From Comamonas avium (GTDB lineage: Bacteria > Pseudomonadota > Gammaproteobacteria > Burkholderiales > Burkholderiaceae_C), in contig NZ_JACSQK010000006.1 of NCBI RefSeq assembly GCF_014836675.1, positions 1 to 64,000 on the forward strand: DNA of 64,000 nucleotides. The letters run 5' to 3'. The notes under the pieces were generated by a model. That model was not told where the DNA came from, did no database searches, and saw only the letters and a list, made by a program, of their open reading frames with translations. This document shows, piece by piece, positions 28,594 through 39,185 of the stretch; within the stretch, counting starts at the first letter, position 1; each line of letters starts with the position of its first letter. Position numbers and translations under genes: made by a program.

Positions 28594-29766
28594 GTGCTTT
28601 TGTCTCTTCAGGGAAGCTTCCCATCCGCCATCTTGGCGCTCGCAGACGGCACGGTCTTTGTTGGCAATTCGATTGGTGCGCAAGGCACTACCGTCGGTGA
28701 AGTGGTGTTCAACACTGCCATGACGGGTTATCAAGAAATCCTTACGGATCCCAGCTATTGCCAGCAGATCGTCACACTCACCTATCCCCATATTGGCAAC
28801 TACGGTGTCAATGTCGAGGACATTGAGGCTGACAAAGTCCATGCCGCAGGTTTGATCATCAAGAACCTGCCTTTGCTTGCCAGCAACTTTCGCATGAGCG
28901 AAACCCTGTCGCAATATCTGGTGCGCAACAACACCGTGGCGATTGCGAATGTGGACACGCGCAAACTGACCCGTCTGCTGCGTGAAAAAGGTGCACAAAA
29001 CGGTGCCATCGTTGGTTTGGCTGCTGGCGAGGCAGTAACCCAAGCGCACATTGATGCTGCACTGGCAGCAGCAAAAGCAGCACCGGCCATGAAGGGCCTG
29101 GATCTGGCCAAGGTTGTGACTACCTCAGCGTCGTATGCATGGACTGAAACGGAGTGGAAGCTGGGTGAAGGTTATGGCCAGCTAGACAATCCCAAGTTCC
29201 ACGTTGTGGCCTATGACTTTGGTGTAAAGAGCAACATTTTGCGCATGCTGGCACAGCGCGGTTGCAAACTGACGGTGGTGCCGGCTCAGACGCCTGCCAA
29301 GGATGTGCTGGCGCTGAATCCCGATGGCGTGTTTCTGTCCAATGGCCCTGGCGATCCAGCACCTTGCGACTATGCCATTGCTGCAGTGCAAGAAATCATG
29401 GCCGCTGGTATGCCGCTGTTTGGTATTTGTCTGGGTCACCAGATCATGGCGCTGGCCTCGGGTGCCAAAACCTTCAAGATGCAAAACAGCCACCATGGCG
29501 CCAACCATCCCGTCAAAGACCTGGATACAGGGCGCGTCAGCATCACCAGCCAGAACCACGGTTTCGCTGTAGAGCTGGAAACGCTGCCTGCCAACTTGCG
29601 TGCCACGCACGTCAGTTTGTTTGACGGCACGCTGCAAGGCTTGGAGCGCACGGATGTGCCCGCGTTTTGCTTCCAGGGCCACCCCGAGGCTTCGCCCGGC
29701 CCGCATGACATTGCCTATTTGTTCGACCGCTTCACTGCGCTGATGGAGACCCACAAAAATGCCTAA
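28594..29766 (+). CDS. carA: Carbamoyl phosphate synthase small subunit
   Basis: 390 residues from a GTG start 6 nt after CGGAGA. The N-terminal domain has [20 protein letters not shown]; the C-terminal class I glutamine amidotransferase domain has GICLGHQIM with nucleophile Cys279, and [11 protein letters not shown] holding the catalytic His/Glu. It releases ammonia from glutamine for CarB, feeding arginine and pyrimidine synthesis. Its last 8 bases overlap the carB start, so the two subunits are translationally coupled. Confidence 0.98.
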   Translation: MLLSLQGSFPSAILALADGTVFVGNSIGAQGTTVGEVVFNTAMTGYQEILTDPSYCQQIVTLTYPHIGNYGVNVEDIEADKVHAAGLIIKNLPLLASNFRMSETLSQYLVRNNTVAIANVDTRKLTRLLREKGAQNGAIVGLAAGEAVTQAHIDAALAAAKAAPAMKGLDLAKVVTTSASYAWTETEWKLGEGYGQLDNPKFHVVAYDFGVKSNILRMLAQRGCKLTVVPAQTPAKDVLALNPDGVFLSNGPGDPAPCDYAIAAVQEIMAAGMPLFGICLGHQIMALASGAKTFKMQNSHHGANHPVKDLDTGRVSITSQNHGFAVELETLPANLRATHVSLFDGTLQGLERTDVPAFCFQGHPEASPGPHDIAYLFDRFTALMETHKNA

Positions 29767-32700
29767 GCGCACCGACCTTAAAAGCATCCTGATCATTGGC
29801 GCTGGCCCCATTGTGATTGGCCAGGCCTGCGAGTTTGACTACTCTGGAGTGCAAGCCTGCAAGGCATTGCGCGAAGAGGGTTTCAAAGTCATCTTGATCA
29901 ACAGCAACCCCGCCACGATCATGACGGACCCCGCCACGGCGGACGTTACCTACATTGAGCCCATTACCTGGCAGACGGTCGAGAAGATCATTGCCAAAGA
30001 GCGCCCCGACGCCATTTTGCCGACCATGGGGGGCCAGACCGCGCTCAATTGTGCGCTGGACCTGTGGAAGCATGGGGTACTGGACAAGTACAAGGTGGAG
30101 CTGATCGGTGCCAAGCCCGAAGCCATTGACAAGGCAGAAGACCGCCTGAAGTTCAAGGACGCCATGACCAAGATTGGTCTGGGATCGGCCCGTTCCGGCA
30201 TCGCCCACTCCATGGACGAAGCCTGGGCTGTGCAAAAAGAAATGGGTTTCCCTACCGTCATCCGCCCCAGCTTCACGCTGGGTGGCACTGGCGGCGGCAT
30301 TGCCTACAACCCAGAGGAATTCGAAACCATCTGCAAGCGTGGTCTGGAGGCATCGCCCACCAACGAGCTGCTGATTGAAGAGTCGCTGCTGGGCTGGAAA
30401 GAGTACGAGATGGAAGTGGTGCGCGACACCGCTGACAACTGCATCATCGTTTGCTCGATCGAAAATCTGGACCCTATGGGTGTGCACACTGGTGACTCCA
30501 TCACCGTGGCCCCAGCCCAGACGCTGACCGACAAGGAATACCAGATCATGCGCAATGCCTCGCTGGCAGTGCTGCGTGAAATTGGTGTGGACACTGGCGG
30601 CTCCAACGTGCAGTTCTCGGTGAACCCCAAAGACGGTCGCATGATCGTCATTGAGATGAACCCTCGCGTGTCGCGCTCGTCCGCACTGGCTTCCAAGGCT
30701 ACAGGTTTCCCGATTGCCAAGATCGCGGCCAAGCTGGCCGTGGGCTTTACGCTGGATGAACTCAAGAACGACATCACGGGTGGCACAACCCCCGCGTCGT
30801 TTGAGCCTTCGATCGACTACGTGGTCACCAAGATTCCACGTTTCGCATTCGAGAAGTTCCCCACCGCCGACAACCGCCTGACGACACAGATGAAGTCTGT
30901 GGGCGAAGTGATGGCAATGGGCCGTACTTTCCAAGAGTCCTTCCAGAAGGCCCTGCGTGGCCTGGAAGTGGGCGTGGATGGCATGAACGAAAAAACCCAA
31001 GACCGCGAAATCTTGGAAAAAGAACTGGGTGAACCCGGTCCTGACCGTATCTGGTACGTGGGCGATGCTTTCGCTGCGGGCTGGACGCTGGATGAAGTGC
31101 ACAACATCACCAAGATCGACAAATGGTTCCTGGTGCAGATCGAAGAGATCATCAAGATCGAGCTGGATCTGGACAAGCTGTTTGAAGCAAAGGGTGAGCA
31201 AGCGCTGGCTGCTATTGATGCTGCTACGTTGCGTACCTTGAAGCAAAAGGGCTTCTCGGACCGCCGTCTGGCCAAGCTGCTGCACACCAGCGACAAGGCC
31301 GTGCGCGAAGCGCGCAAGGCCCTGAACGTGCGCCCCGTGTACAAGCGTGTGGACACTTGTGCGGCTGAATTCGCCTCGAACACTGCGTACATGTATTCCA
31401 CGTACGACGAAGAGTGCGAAGCTGCGCCAACCAACAAGAAAAAGATCATGGTGCTGGGCGGTGGCCCGAACCGCATTGGTCAAGGCATTGAGTTCGACTA
31501 CTGCTGCGTGCATGCCGCCATGGCCATGCGCGAAGACGGTTACGAAACCATCATGGTCAACTGCAACCCTGAAACGGTTTCTACCGACTACGACACCTCC
31601 GATCGTCTGTACTTTGAGCCTTTGACGCTGGAAGACGTGCTGGAAATCGTTGCTGTCGAGCAGCCTGAAGGCGTGATCGTGCAGTACGGCGGACAAACAC
31701 CTTTGAAGCTGGCTCTGGGGCTGGAAGCCGAAGGCGTGAAGATCATTGGCACCACGCCAGACATGATTGACGCTGCCGAAGACCGTGAGCGCTTCCAGAA
31801 GTTGCTCAACGACCTGGGACTGCGTCAGCCGCCCAATGCCACGGCCCGCACAGAGCCTGAGGCACTGGAAAAAGCAGCATCGCTGGGCTACCCCTTGGTG
31901 GTGCGCCCCAGCTATGTGCTCGGTGGCCGTGCGATGGAAATCGTACACGAGCAGCGTGATCTGGAGCGCTACATGCGCGAAGCCGTGAAGGTTTCCAACG
32001 ACTCTCCCGTGCTGCTGGACCACTTCCTGTCCAACGCCATTGAGTGCGATGTGGACTGCGTGCGTGACCATACTGGTGCCGTGTACATCGGCGGCGTGAT
32101 GGAGCACATTGAACAAGCGGGCGTGCACTCTGGTGACTCCGCCTGTTCGCTGCCGCCTTACTACCTGAAGGCCGACACTGTGGCTGAAATCAAGCGTCAA
32201 ACCGCTGCCATGGCCCAGGGTCTGAGCGTGGTGGGCTTGATGAACGTGCAGTTTGCCATCAAGGAAGTGGACGGCCAGGACGTGATTTACGTGCTGGAAG
32301 TGAACCCACGCGCCTCGCGTACGGTGCCTTTCGTCTCGAAGGCCACTGGCGTGCAACTGGCCAAGGTGGCTGCGCGCTGCATGGCCGGCCAAACTCTGGC
32401 CAGCCAAGGTGTGACCAAGGAAGTGACTCCGCCTTACTTCAGCGTCAAGGAAGCGGTGTTCCCGTTTGTGAAGTTCCCCGGCGTGGACACCATTCTTGGC
32501 CCTGAGATGAAGTCAACTGGCGAAGTCATGGGGGTGGGCAAGACCTTTGGTGAAGCCTTCGTGAAGAGTCAGCTCGGCGCAGGCGTGCATTTGCCAGAAA
32601 CAGGCAAGGTCTTTCTGTCGGTGAAGAACAACGACAAGGCGCGTGCCGTGGCCGTGGCCAAAGAGCTGGTAGCTATGGGCTACAACCTGTGCGCAACACG

Positions 32701-33007
32701 CGGAACCGCGGCGGCTCTGGAAGAGGCTGGCATCTCGGTACAAGTCGTCAACAAGGTCACTGAGGGCCGCCCCCATATCGTGGACATGATCAAGAATGGC
32801 GATATCGCCATGGTCATCAACACGGTGGAAGAGCGCCGCAATGCCATTGCGGACTCGCGCCAGATCCGCACCAGCGCACTGCTGGCACGTGTGACCACTT
32901 TCACAACCATCTTCGGTGCAGAAGCGGCCGTTGAAGGTATGAAGGCCATGCGCAGCAATCTGGATGTGTATTCTGTACAAGAGTTACACGCAATGTTGAC
33001 TGCATAA
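29759..33007 (+). CDS. carB: Carbamoyl phosphate synthase large subunit
   Basis: 1082 residues, usual length. It has two homologous ATP-grasp halves: the first starting [20 protein letters not shown], the second around residue 560 ([20 protein letters not shown]). Each contains [10 protein letters not shown] or [10 protein letters not shown]-type motifs. The C-terminal MGS-like allosteric domain follows from about residue 940. It makes carbamoyl phosphate from bicarbonate, ammonia and two ATP. A very long open frame on the opposite strand is a codon-usage shadow, not a gene. Confidence 0.98.
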   Translation: MPKRTDLKSILIIGAGPIVIGQACEFDYSGVQACKALREEGFKVILINSNPATIMTDPATADVTYIEPITWQTVEKIIAKERPDAILPTMGGQTALNCALDLWKHGVLDKYKVELIGAKPEAIDKAEDRLKFKDAMTKIGLGSARSGIAHSMDEAWAVQKEMGFPTVIRPSFTLGGTGGGIAYNPEEFETICKRGLEASPTNELLIEESLLGWKEYEMEVVRDTADNCIIVCSIENLDPMGVHTGDSITVAPAQTLTDKEYQIMRNASLAVLREIGVDTGGSNVQFSVNPKDGRMIVIEMNPRVSRSSALASKATGFPIAKIAAKLAVGFTLDELKNDITGGTTPASFEPSIDYVVTKIPRFAFEKFPTADNRLTTQMKSVGEVMAMGRTFQESFQKALRGLEVGVDGMNEKTQDREILEKELGEPGPDRIWYVGDAFAAGWTLDEVHNITKIDKWFLVQIEEIIKIELDLDKLFEAKGEQALAAIDAATLRTLKQKGFSDRRLAKLLHTSDKAVREARKALNVRPVYKRVDTCAAEFASNTAYMYSTYDEECEAAPTNKKKIMVLGGGPNRIGQGIEFDYCCVHAAMAMREDGYETIMVNCNPETVSTDYDTSDRLYFEPLTLEDVLEIVAVEQPEGVIVQYGGQTPLKLALGLEAEGVKIIGTTPDMIDAAEDRERFQKLLNDLGLRQPPNATARTEPEALEKAASLGYPLVVRPSYVLGGRAMEIVHEQRDLERYMREAVKVSNDSPVLLDHFLSNAIECDVDCVRDHTGAVYIGGVMEHIEQAGVHSGDSACSLPPYYLKADTVAEIKRQTAAMAQGLSVVGLMNVQFAIKEVDGQDVIYVLEVNPRASRTVPFVSKATGVQLAKVAARCMAGQTLASQGVTKEVTPPYFSVKEAVFPFVKFPGVDTILGPEMKSTGEVMGVGKTFGEAFVKSQLGAGVHLPETGKVFLSVKNNDKARAVAVAKELVAMGYNLCATRGTAAALEEAGISVQVVNKVTEGRPHIVDMIKNGDIAMVINTVEERRNAIADSRQIRTSALLARVTTFTTIFGAEAAVEGMKAMRSNLDVYSVQELHAMLTA

Positions 33008-33079
33008 GTCATACCAGCGGGTTTTACGGAGGGCATGCCGTGTCAAACACGGCATAATCAACCCTTAAACCTAGGAACA

Positions 33080-33114
33080 CCGCCGCGTGGCTCACTGCGC
33101 GGCGGTTTGCTTTT
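33080..33114 (+). terminator. Terminator after carB
   Basis: CCGCCGCG and CGCGGCGG (33080-33087, 33098-33105) form an 8-bp all-GC stem with a 10-nt loop, followed by TTTGCTTTT. It separates carAB from greA. Confidence 0.75.
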
Positions 33115-33223
33115 GGGGCGTCCCATCCATACAGCCACGTTGTTGTGGTGCTCTGGACATGCCCCTGTGGCGCGACTGTGCAAATGGGCACGTGTACGCC
33201 CAGCCGTATGTGGAGAAACTGAC

Positions 33224-33700
33224 ATGGCAACCATTCCAATTACCAAGCGCGGCGCAGAAAAGCTCAAGGCTGAGCTGCACCAGCTCAAGACTGTTGAGCG
33301 CCCCGCCATCATTCAGGCCATTGCCGAAGCACGCGCACAGGGTGACCTGAGCGAAAACGCTGAATACGAGGCCGCCAAAGACCGCCAGGGCTTTATTGAA
33401 GGTCGCATCATGGAAGTCGACGGAAAACTGTCTGCTGCCCAGATCATTGACCCCACTGCCGTAGACGCGGGTGGCCGCGTGGTGTTTGGTGCCACCGTGG
33501 AGCTGGAAGACGAAGACAGCGGCGCCGCTGTCACCTACCAGATCGTGGGTGAAGACGAGGCTGACATCAAACTGGGTCTGGTCAATATCTCCAGCCCCAT
33601 TGCCCGCGCTTTGATTGGCAAGGAAGAGGGCGATACGGCCGTGGTGCAGGCACCTGGAGGCGAGCGCCGTTTTGAGATTGTTGCGGTCAAGTACGTTTAA
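33224..33700 (+). CDS. greA: Transcription elongation factor GreA
   Basis: 158 residues from the ATG at 33224. [22 protein letters not shown] begins the N-terminal coiled coil that enters the RNA polymerase secondary channel. [20 protein letters not shown] is the conserved loop with the acidic tip residues (Asp/Glu). The C-terminal FKBP-like domain contains [14 protein letters not shown]. It rescues backtracked polymerase by stimulating transcript cleavage. The upstream in-frame extension crosses the carB terminator and is rejected. Confidence 0.97.
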   Translation: MATIPITKRGAEKLKAELHQLKTVERPAIIQAIAEARAQGDLSENAEYEAAKDRQGFIEGRIMEVDGKLSAAQIIDPTAVDAGGRVVFGATVELEDEDSGAAVTYQIVGEDEADIKLGLVNISSPIARALIGKEEGDTAVVQAPGGERRFEIVAVKYV

Positions 33701-33713
33701 CGTCTAGGCGCAC

Positions 33714-34148
33714 ATGTCGCAAGGCACCGCTTCCGTGAAAGTTCCCATGGCCCTTGCGGGCCTTTGGTTGCTGACAGCCAGCGTGAGCGTGCTGGCGGTG
33801 CCCTTCACCATTGCAACGGTGCCTGGCTGGCACACCATCACACGCTATCTGCAGATGGTCAGCGGTGTTCAAACATGGGTTTCTATAGCTGCTTGCGTAG
33901 GCCTGCTCATGCTTTCAAGGCGAAAGCATTCTGAAAGTGAAGAGGAGTGGGCGCAGGGCGCTATTCTTATTTATGTATTGGGTGGCGTGATCTCTGCAGT
34001 ACTGCTCAACTATGGCGTGTTTCCGCAGTGGCTGGCCAAATCGGCTTCTTTGGCCAAACAGGCGCAGGTGCTGGCACTGATGCTGTTGCACTGGTGCTGT
34101 GCATGGCTCACATGGCACAGTCTGCGCAGGCACTGCCCGCAGGCTTGA
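33714..34148 (+). CDS. DUF4149-type small membrane protein
   Basis: 144 residues with about four transmembrane helices (near 13-34, 54-68, 84-104, 118-134) and the charged loop RRKHSESEEEW. Its size, topology and place directly behind greA (13-bp gap) fit the DUF4149 membrane proteins found there in many Burkholderiales. Function unknown. It is probably cotranscribed with greA, and a strong terminator follows. Confidence 0.7.
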   Translation: MSQGTASVKVPMALAGLWLLTASVSVLAVPFTIATVPGWHTITRYLQMVSGVQTWVSIAACVGLLMLSRRKHSESEEEWAQGAILIYVLGGVISAVLLNYGVFPQWLAKSASLAKQAQVLALMLLHWCCAWLTWHSLRRHCPQA

Positions 34149-34168
34149 TGCTCTGACTGACCTTCTAC

Positions 34169-34204
34169 AAAAAACCGCTGGGCGCAGGCCGCAGCGGTTT
34201 TTTT
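34169..34204 (+). terminator. Terminator after greA operon
   Basis: Six A residues, CCGCTG, an 11-nt loop region, CAGCGG, then seven T residues. It lies about 20 bp after the stop of the DUF4149 gene. Confidence 0.88.
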
Positions 34205-34332
34205 ATGCGTGCTTTGGGCACGCAAGGCCACCTTGCAGCAAAAAACAGATAAGCAAGCGCGAAAAGCTTCGTTCACGCCAGCGGCCGGTATTTTTAGCAT
34301 GCGTGCATTCCTTCCGAAGAAAGCCGCCTGCC

Positions 34333-35238
34333 ATGTCTCTATCCCCGTTTGCCTCTGCAGTGGTTCATGCCCGCCGTGCCACGGTGCCTCAGACTTTTGA
34401 TGTACAGCCCACTGGTCATGCCTTGGGGGCTGACATCGTGGGCCTCGATCTTCGTCAGCCACTGCAGCCAGCCACGATCGCTGCCTTGCAACAAGCGTGG
34501 AACCAGCATTTGGTGCTGCGTTTTCGGGGACAGCAGTCGCTCAGTGAGCAAGACCATATTCGCTTTTCGGCCTACTTCGGTCCGCTGGATCAGCGGCCCA
34601 TCAGCGCACAGGCGCTGCATGCCAGCACACAGGCATTGCCGCGTGAGTTGGTTGTGATCTCCAACGTGGTGCAAGACGGGCAGCCACTGGGTGGGCTGGG
34701 AGATGGTGAATCGGTGTGGCATGCCGACATGACTTACCAGCCCGTGCCGCCCAAGGCCGCATTGCTGCTGGCGCGTGAGGTGCCTGCGCAAGGTGGCAAC
34801 ACCCACTTTGCCAATATGTATGCCGCTTTTGACACGTTGCCGCCCGACCTGAAGGCCCAGGCGCTGCAATACGACTGCGTGCACGATGCCAGCCGCAACA
34901 GTGCAGGCCAGTTGCGCCTGGGGTTTAAAGACACCACGGATCCTCGCGAAACCGTGGGTGCTGTGCACCCTTTGGCGCGAGTCAATCCTGCTACGGGCAA
35001 ACACAGTCTGTATCTGGGCCGCCGCCGTGGTGCCTATGTGCGAGGGCTGACGGTTGCAGAGAGCGAGGCACTGCTCAACGCGCTGTGGGCGCATGCAACG
35101 CAGAGCCAGTTTGCTTGGGCACAAGCGTGGCAGGTGGGTGACCTGGTGGCCTGGGACAACCGCGTCACTTTGCACCGCCGCGACGCCTTTGATCCCCGTG
35201 CGCGCCGATACATGCAGCGCACGCAAGTGAGCGAATAA
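34333..35238 (+). CDS. TauD/TfdA-family Fe(II)/2-oxoglutarate dioxygenase
   Basis: 301 residues from the ATG at 34333. PTGHALGADIVGLDLRQPL is the typical N terminus of TauD-like enzymes. WHADMTYQ supplies His130 and Asp132 of the iron-binding facial triad, and DNRVTLHRRD supplies the distal His281; RYMQRTQVSE carries the 2-oxoglutarate-binding Arg. Such enzymes hydroxylate taurine, sulfonates, 2,4-D or other small organics. The actual substrate is unknown. The Bug receptor downstream may bind the same compound (inference). Confidence 0.88.
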   Translation: MSLSPFASAVVHARRATVPQTFDVQPTGHALGADIVGLDLRQPLQPATIAALQQAWNQHLVLRFRGQQSLSEQDHIRFSAYFGPLDQRPISAQALHASTQALPRELVVISNVVQDGQPLGGLGDGESVWHADMTYQPVPPKAALLLAREVPAQGGNTHFANMYAAFDTLPPDLKAQALQYDCVHDASRNSAGQLRLGFKDTTDPRETVGAVHPLARVNPATGKHSLYLGRRRGAYVRGLTVAESEALLNALWAHATQSQFAWAQAWQVGDLVAWDNRVTLHRRDAFDPRARRYMQRTQVSE

Positions 35239-35354
35239 CGCGCCACCCACGCAGCGCACATTCCATCGTTTCTTGATCCACTGGCTTGCCGCTGGTGGTG
35301 GCTGCTTGCGTCTGCCTTGGCGCAGCAGTCCGATATTCACCTCAGGCTCTTACC

Positions 35355-36389
35355 ATGTCCCGTACGTTCATTTCTACTGTCAACCGCCGCCAATGGCTGC
35401 AATGGTCCCTGACCGCAACGGCGGGCGCATCGGCCCCCTGGCTGGCTGCCAATGCTATGGCCGATAACGCATTGCCTCAAGATTTTTTGACCGCAACAAA
35501 GCCCATCACCATTGTGGTGGGTGGCCCCGCAGGGGGCGCCACCGATGGCGTTGCGCGTGTGCTGGCCCAGACTTTCAGCAGCCAGCTGGGGCGCGAAGTG
35601 ATTGTGGAGAACAAGCCGGGCGCAGGCGGCACCATTGGGTCCAAGTACGTTTCGGTAGCCAAGAATGATGGGCATACGCTCTTGCTGGGGCACATCGGCA
35701 CCAACGTGCTCTCGCCGCTGATGCAGACCCCCAAGCCCTACGATCCGGTGAGTGGCTTTACGCCGATTGGACAAATTGGCAATACGGCGTCGGTACTTTT
35801 GGTGCCGGCAGCAGGCCCCAGTACCTTGCAAGAAGCGCTGGCATTGTGGAAGCAAAAAGGCCGCCTCAGCTATGCCTCAACAGGTCTGGGCTCTGGCGCG
35901 CACTTGCTGGGCCATTTGCTGGCCGACCGGCTGCATGCACAGGGCCTGCACGTGCCATACCGCGGTAGTCCATTTGCGCTGCAGGACCTGGTAGGCGGGC
36001 GGGTGGATGCCATGTTCGCCACCGCTGGGGCTGTAGGCGCTTATATCGACAGCAAAAAGCTGGTGCCACTGGCTGTTGCATCGGCCACGCGCAGCAGCTA
36101 TTACTCGCAATTGCCCACGCTGCGTGAGGCGGGACTGCCGGATGTGAGCAACGAAGGCTGGTTTGGCCTGTTTGCGTCGGCACATACGCCCGAGAAAATT
36201 GCCCAGGCATGGCATGCGCACCTCAACACCGCCTTGCGCCAGCCCCAGGTGGTGCAGCAGTTGCAAGGCTTGATTGTGGATATTGCTGCCAGCGCCAGCC
36301 AAAGTCAGTACGCACAATTTATGGAACGCGAAATCAGCCATTGGAGCCGTGTAGTTGCGCAACTGGGCGATGCTTTGAAAGCCACCTGA
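35355..36389 (+). CDS. Bug-family (TctC-like) periplasmic solute receptor
   Basis: 344 residues from the ATG at 35355 with a twin-arginine-like export signal (VNRRQWLQWSLTATAGASAP). The mature protein has the Bug hallmarks: ITIVVGGPAGGATDGVARVLA, REVIVENKPGAGGTIGSKYV and the YDPVSGFTPIGQIG region. Such receptors bind carboxylates, nicotinate or amino acids for tripartite transporters, or act as sensors. No TctA/TctB membrane genes are nearby, as is common in Comamonadaceae. The dioxygenase gene upstream may be functionally linked. Confidence 0.9.
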   Translation: MSRTFISTVNRRQWLQWSLTATAGASAPWLAANAMADNALPQDFLTATKPITIVVGGPAGGATDGVARVLAQTFSSQLGREVIVENKPGAGGTIGSKYVSVAKNDGHTLLLGHIGTNVLSPLMQTPKPYDPVSGFTPIGQIGNTASVLLVPAAGPSTLQEALALWKQKGRLSYASTGLGSGAHLLGHLLADRLHAQGLHVPYRGSPFALQDLVGGRVDAMFATAGAVGAYIDSKKLVPLAVASATRSSYYSQLPTLREAGLPDVSNEGWFGLFASAHTPEKIAQAWHAHLNTALRQPQVVQQLQGLIVDIAASASQSQYAQFMEREISHWSRVVAQLGDALKAT

Positions 36390-36623
36390 ACACGGCGCAG
36401 CAGGCGTTGTACGGCAGGCATGTGGCATACCGGCAGAGCACTGCAAAAACGGCATTCGCTTGTGGACAGCGGCTTGCTCTGAAGTGGGGGGCGTTAGCAA
36501 GTCAGTCAGCTTTGACATGCTGCGAAGCACTCAGGCACGGTCTATGCATTAAGAGGGCTGGGGCCCGCAAGGCATGCACCAGCATGTCGCACCGGGCACT
36601 TGTTTCAATTGCCGGAGCCTTTT

Positions 36624-37418
36624 ATGTATTTCCCCCTGTCTCGCCGTAGTGCACTGGGCGCTTTTGCCGCTTTGGGTTTGAGTGCACTGGCAACTGCCCA
36701 CGCCGCATCGCTGGCCGATATTCAGGTACGCAAGAGCATCAATGTCGGCATTCAAACCGACTATCCGCCTTACGGCTACATCGATGCCAGCTTCAAACCC
36801 CAGGGGTCAGATGTGGCAACTGCTGAGCTGATCGCCAAGCAGCTGGGTGTGAAGCTCAATATCGTGACGGTCACCTCACCAGCCCGCATTCCTGCGCTGC
36901 AAAGCGGGAAGGTGGATTTGATTATTTCCTCCATGGGCAAGAACCCCGAACGCGAGAAGGTGGTGGATTTTTCGATCTCTTACGCACCGTTCTTTTCTGG
37001 CATCTATGCCAGCAAGGGGCTGGCGATTACCCAGTTCAGTGATCTGGCTGGAAAAAGTGTGGCGGTAACGCGTGGCTCGCTGCAAGATGATGCGCTGACC
37101 AAACTGGCCCCTGCAGGCGCACAGATCAAGCGCTTTGAAGACGATACAGCGACCATTGCCTCTTTTGTCACCGGTCAAAGCCAGGTGCTGGCCCACAGCG
37201 CCGCCGTGGCGGGGTTGACCATGCAGCGCAACCCCAAGCTGGATGCTCAATACAAGCTGCTGCTGACGGATGTGCCCTGTTTCATTGGAGTAGCCAAAGA
37301 CAACAAGGCCTTGCTGGAGCAGGTCAACAGCATTTTGCGCACGGCCAAAGCCGATGGCTCGCTGAACGCTATTTCACAAAAGTATCTGGGCCGCCCGCTG
37401 GGCAATCTGCCGGAGTAA
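36624..37418 (+). CDS. Amino-acid-type ABC transporter substrate-binding protein
   Basis: 264 residues from the ATG at 36624, after CCGGAG. A signal peptide runs MYFPLSRRSALGAFAALGLS to about ATAHA. The SBP_bac_3 fold shows INVGIQTDYPPYGYIDASFK, then KVDLIISSMGKNPEREKVVDFS and LAGKSVAVTRGSLQD. These bind polar amino acids or related solutes in the periplasm. No permease or ATPase gene is adjacent, so the partner transporter must be elsewhere. A bidirectional terminator follows. Confidence 0.88.
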   Translation: MYFPLSRRSALGAFAALGLSALATAHAASLADIQVRKSINVGIQTDYPPYGYIDASFKPQGSDVATAELIAKQLGVKLNIVTVTSPARIPALQSGKVDLIISSMGKNPEREKVVDFSISYAPFFSGIYASKGLAITQFSDLAGKSVAVTRGSLQDDALTKLAPAGAQIKRFEDDTATIASFVTGQSQVLAHSAAVAGLTMQRNPKLDAQYKLLLTDVPCFIGVAKDNKALLEQVNSILRTAKADGSLNAISQKYLGRPLGNLPE

Positions 37419-37471
37419 GCAGCCGGAGTAAGGCGCAGGCCCTGTCAGCCGGGCTGAATGGCATGCAGTAA

Positions 37472-37497
37472 AAAAGGCACTCTTCAGAGTGCCTTTT
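37472..37497. terminator. Bidirectional terminator between binding-protein gene and fumC
   Basis: AAAAGGCACTC, TTCA, GAGTGCCTTTT: an 11-bp symmetric stem with T runs in both directions. It lies between convergent genes and can serve both. Confidence 0.9.
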
Positions 37498-37526
37498 GCC
37501 TGTGTGCGCAAAGCAGGTGCAAGGCC

Positions 37527-38918
37527 TTAGAGGTTGCCCACCATCTGCTCGGCCACCACCCATGCATCAAATTGCTGTGCCGTCACGTGGCCGCTGGCAA
37601 TGGCTGCATCGCGCAGGCTGCTGCCTTCCTTGTGGGCTTTTTTGGCAATGAAAGCGGCCTTGTCGTAACCAATGTGCGGGTTCAGTGCCGTTACCAGCAT
37701 CAGCGAGCGGCCGACCAGCTCTTCAATGCGTGCAATGTTGGGCTCAATCCCCATGGCGCAGTGGTCGTTGAAGCTCACCATGCCATCGGCCAGCAGGCGC
37801 ACGCTTTGCAGGAAGTTGTGCGCCACCATGGGGCGAAATACATTCAGCTCAAAGTTGCCTGATGCCCCGCCAAAGTTGATGGCCACGTCATTGCCAAAGA
37901 CTTGGGCGCACAGCATGGTTACGGCTTCAGACTGTGTGGGGTTGACCTTGCCGGGCATGATGGAAGAGCCGGGCTCATTTTCTGGAATGGCAATTTCACC
38001 CAGCCCACTGCGCGGGCCAGAGGCCAGCCAGCGCACATCGTTGGCAATTTTCATCAGGCTGGCGGCCAGCGTTTTGAGCGCGCCGTGGGCGTGTACCAAG
38101 CCATCGCAGGAGGCCAGCGATTCAAACTTGTTGGGCGAGGTCACAAACGCATAACCCGTCAGCTTGGCCAGCTCTTGTGCCACGCCTTCAGCATAGCCCT
38201 TGGGGGCATTCAAACCTGTGCCTACTGCGGTGCCGCCCAACGCCAGTTCATGTAAATGGGGCAGGGCAGCGCGCACGTGTTTGGCGCAGTGGTCCAGTTG
38301 TGCCACCCAGCCTGAAATTTCCTGGCCCAGCGTCAGTGGTGTTGCGTCTTGCAGGTGCGTGCGGCCAATTTTGACGATGTTGGCGAAAGCCTCACTCTTG
38401 GCATGCAAGGTGGCGCGCAGCTTGGCAATGGCGGGCAGCAGCTGGGCTTCGATGGCCGTGACTGCCGCCACGTGCATGGCGGTGGGGTACACATCGTTGC
38501 TGGACTGGCTTTTGTTCACATCGTCATTGGGGTGCACCACGCGGCTTTCACCGCGCTCACCGCCCAGCAGCTCGCTGGCTCGGTTGGCCAGCACCTCATT
38601 GACGTTCATATTGGTTTGTGTGCCCGAGCCAGTTTGCCAGACCACCAGCGGAAATTCGTCGGGGTGCTGACCGGCCAGCACTTCATCGGCGGCGGCGTTG
38701 ATGGCGCTGGCCGTCTTGGCATTGAGCAGGCCCAGCGCACAGTTGATCGTGGCGCTGGCTTTCTTGACCTGCGCCAGCGCCGCAATGATTTCGCGCGGCT
38801 GCTGCTCGCCGCTGATGTCAAAGTTTTGCAGCGAACGCTGGGTTTGCGCGCCCCACAGTTTGTCGGCGGGTACGGCGATGGGGCCGAAGGTGTCTTTTTC
38901 GAGGCGGGTGGCAGACAT
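37527..38918 (-). CDS. fumC: Class II fumarate hydratase (iron-independent)
   Basis: 463 residues from the ATG at 38916-38918, with CAGGAG upstream. Family motifs are [53 protein letters not shown] and the signature [13 protein letters not shown]. It hydrates fumarate to malate in the TCA cycle and needs no iron-sulfur cluster, so it is oxygen-stable. It lies divergent from a class I fumarase gene, with a 267-bp shared upstream region. Confidence 0.97.
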   Translation of the reverse strand: MSATRLEKDTFGPIAVPADKLWGAQTQRSLQNFDISGEQQPREIIAALAQVKKASATINCALGLLNAKTASAINAAADEVLAGQHPDEFPLVVWQTGSGTQTNMNVNEVLANRASELLGGERGESRVVHPNDDVNKSQSSNDVYPTAMHVAAVTAIEAQLLPAIAKLRATLHAKSEAFANIVKIGRTHLQDATPLTLGQEISGWVAQLDHCAKHVRAALPHLHELALGGTAVGTGLNAPKGYAEGVAQELAKLTGYAFVTSPNKFESLASCDGLVHAHGALKTLAASLMKIANDVRWLASGPRSGLGEIAIPENEPGSSIMPGKVNPTQSEAVTMLCAQVFGNDVAINFGGASGNFELNVFRPMVAHNFLQSVRLLADGMVSFNDHCAMGIEPNIARIEELVGRSLMLVTALNPHIGYDKAAFIAKKAHKEGSSLRDAAIASGHVTAQQFDAWVVAEQMVGNL

Positions 38919-39185
38919 GGTCAAAGCTCCTGAAAGGGTGCTGCGGCATGGGTTGCTGGAACGCAAGTTCTGGCTGCCTTCTCTTGCCGCTGAATGGGGG
39001 AAGAAGGCAGCCATGTTAGCGCAGTCTTTGAGAGCCATTCTCAATGCCGGGCATGGCGGCTACACAAGCCCCAAGTCCTCTATAAGACTTGTCGGTCTTT
39101 GGCTGACGCAGCCAGTCAGTTGCGCCGATAATCGAGCAGATTTCTTGCGCGCAAGCGGCGCTATAACAACCAGAGAAGCTTCACG

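Noticed and set aside
29732-32407. 891-codon open frame on the strand opposite carB
   Set aside because: It mirrors carB codon by codon, has no start context and shows His/Val/Gly-rich composition typical of antisense shadows of highly biased genes.
36512-36517. TTGACA hexamer as -35 of the amino-acid binding protein gene
   Set aside because: No acceptable -10 hexamer lies 16-18 bp downstream.
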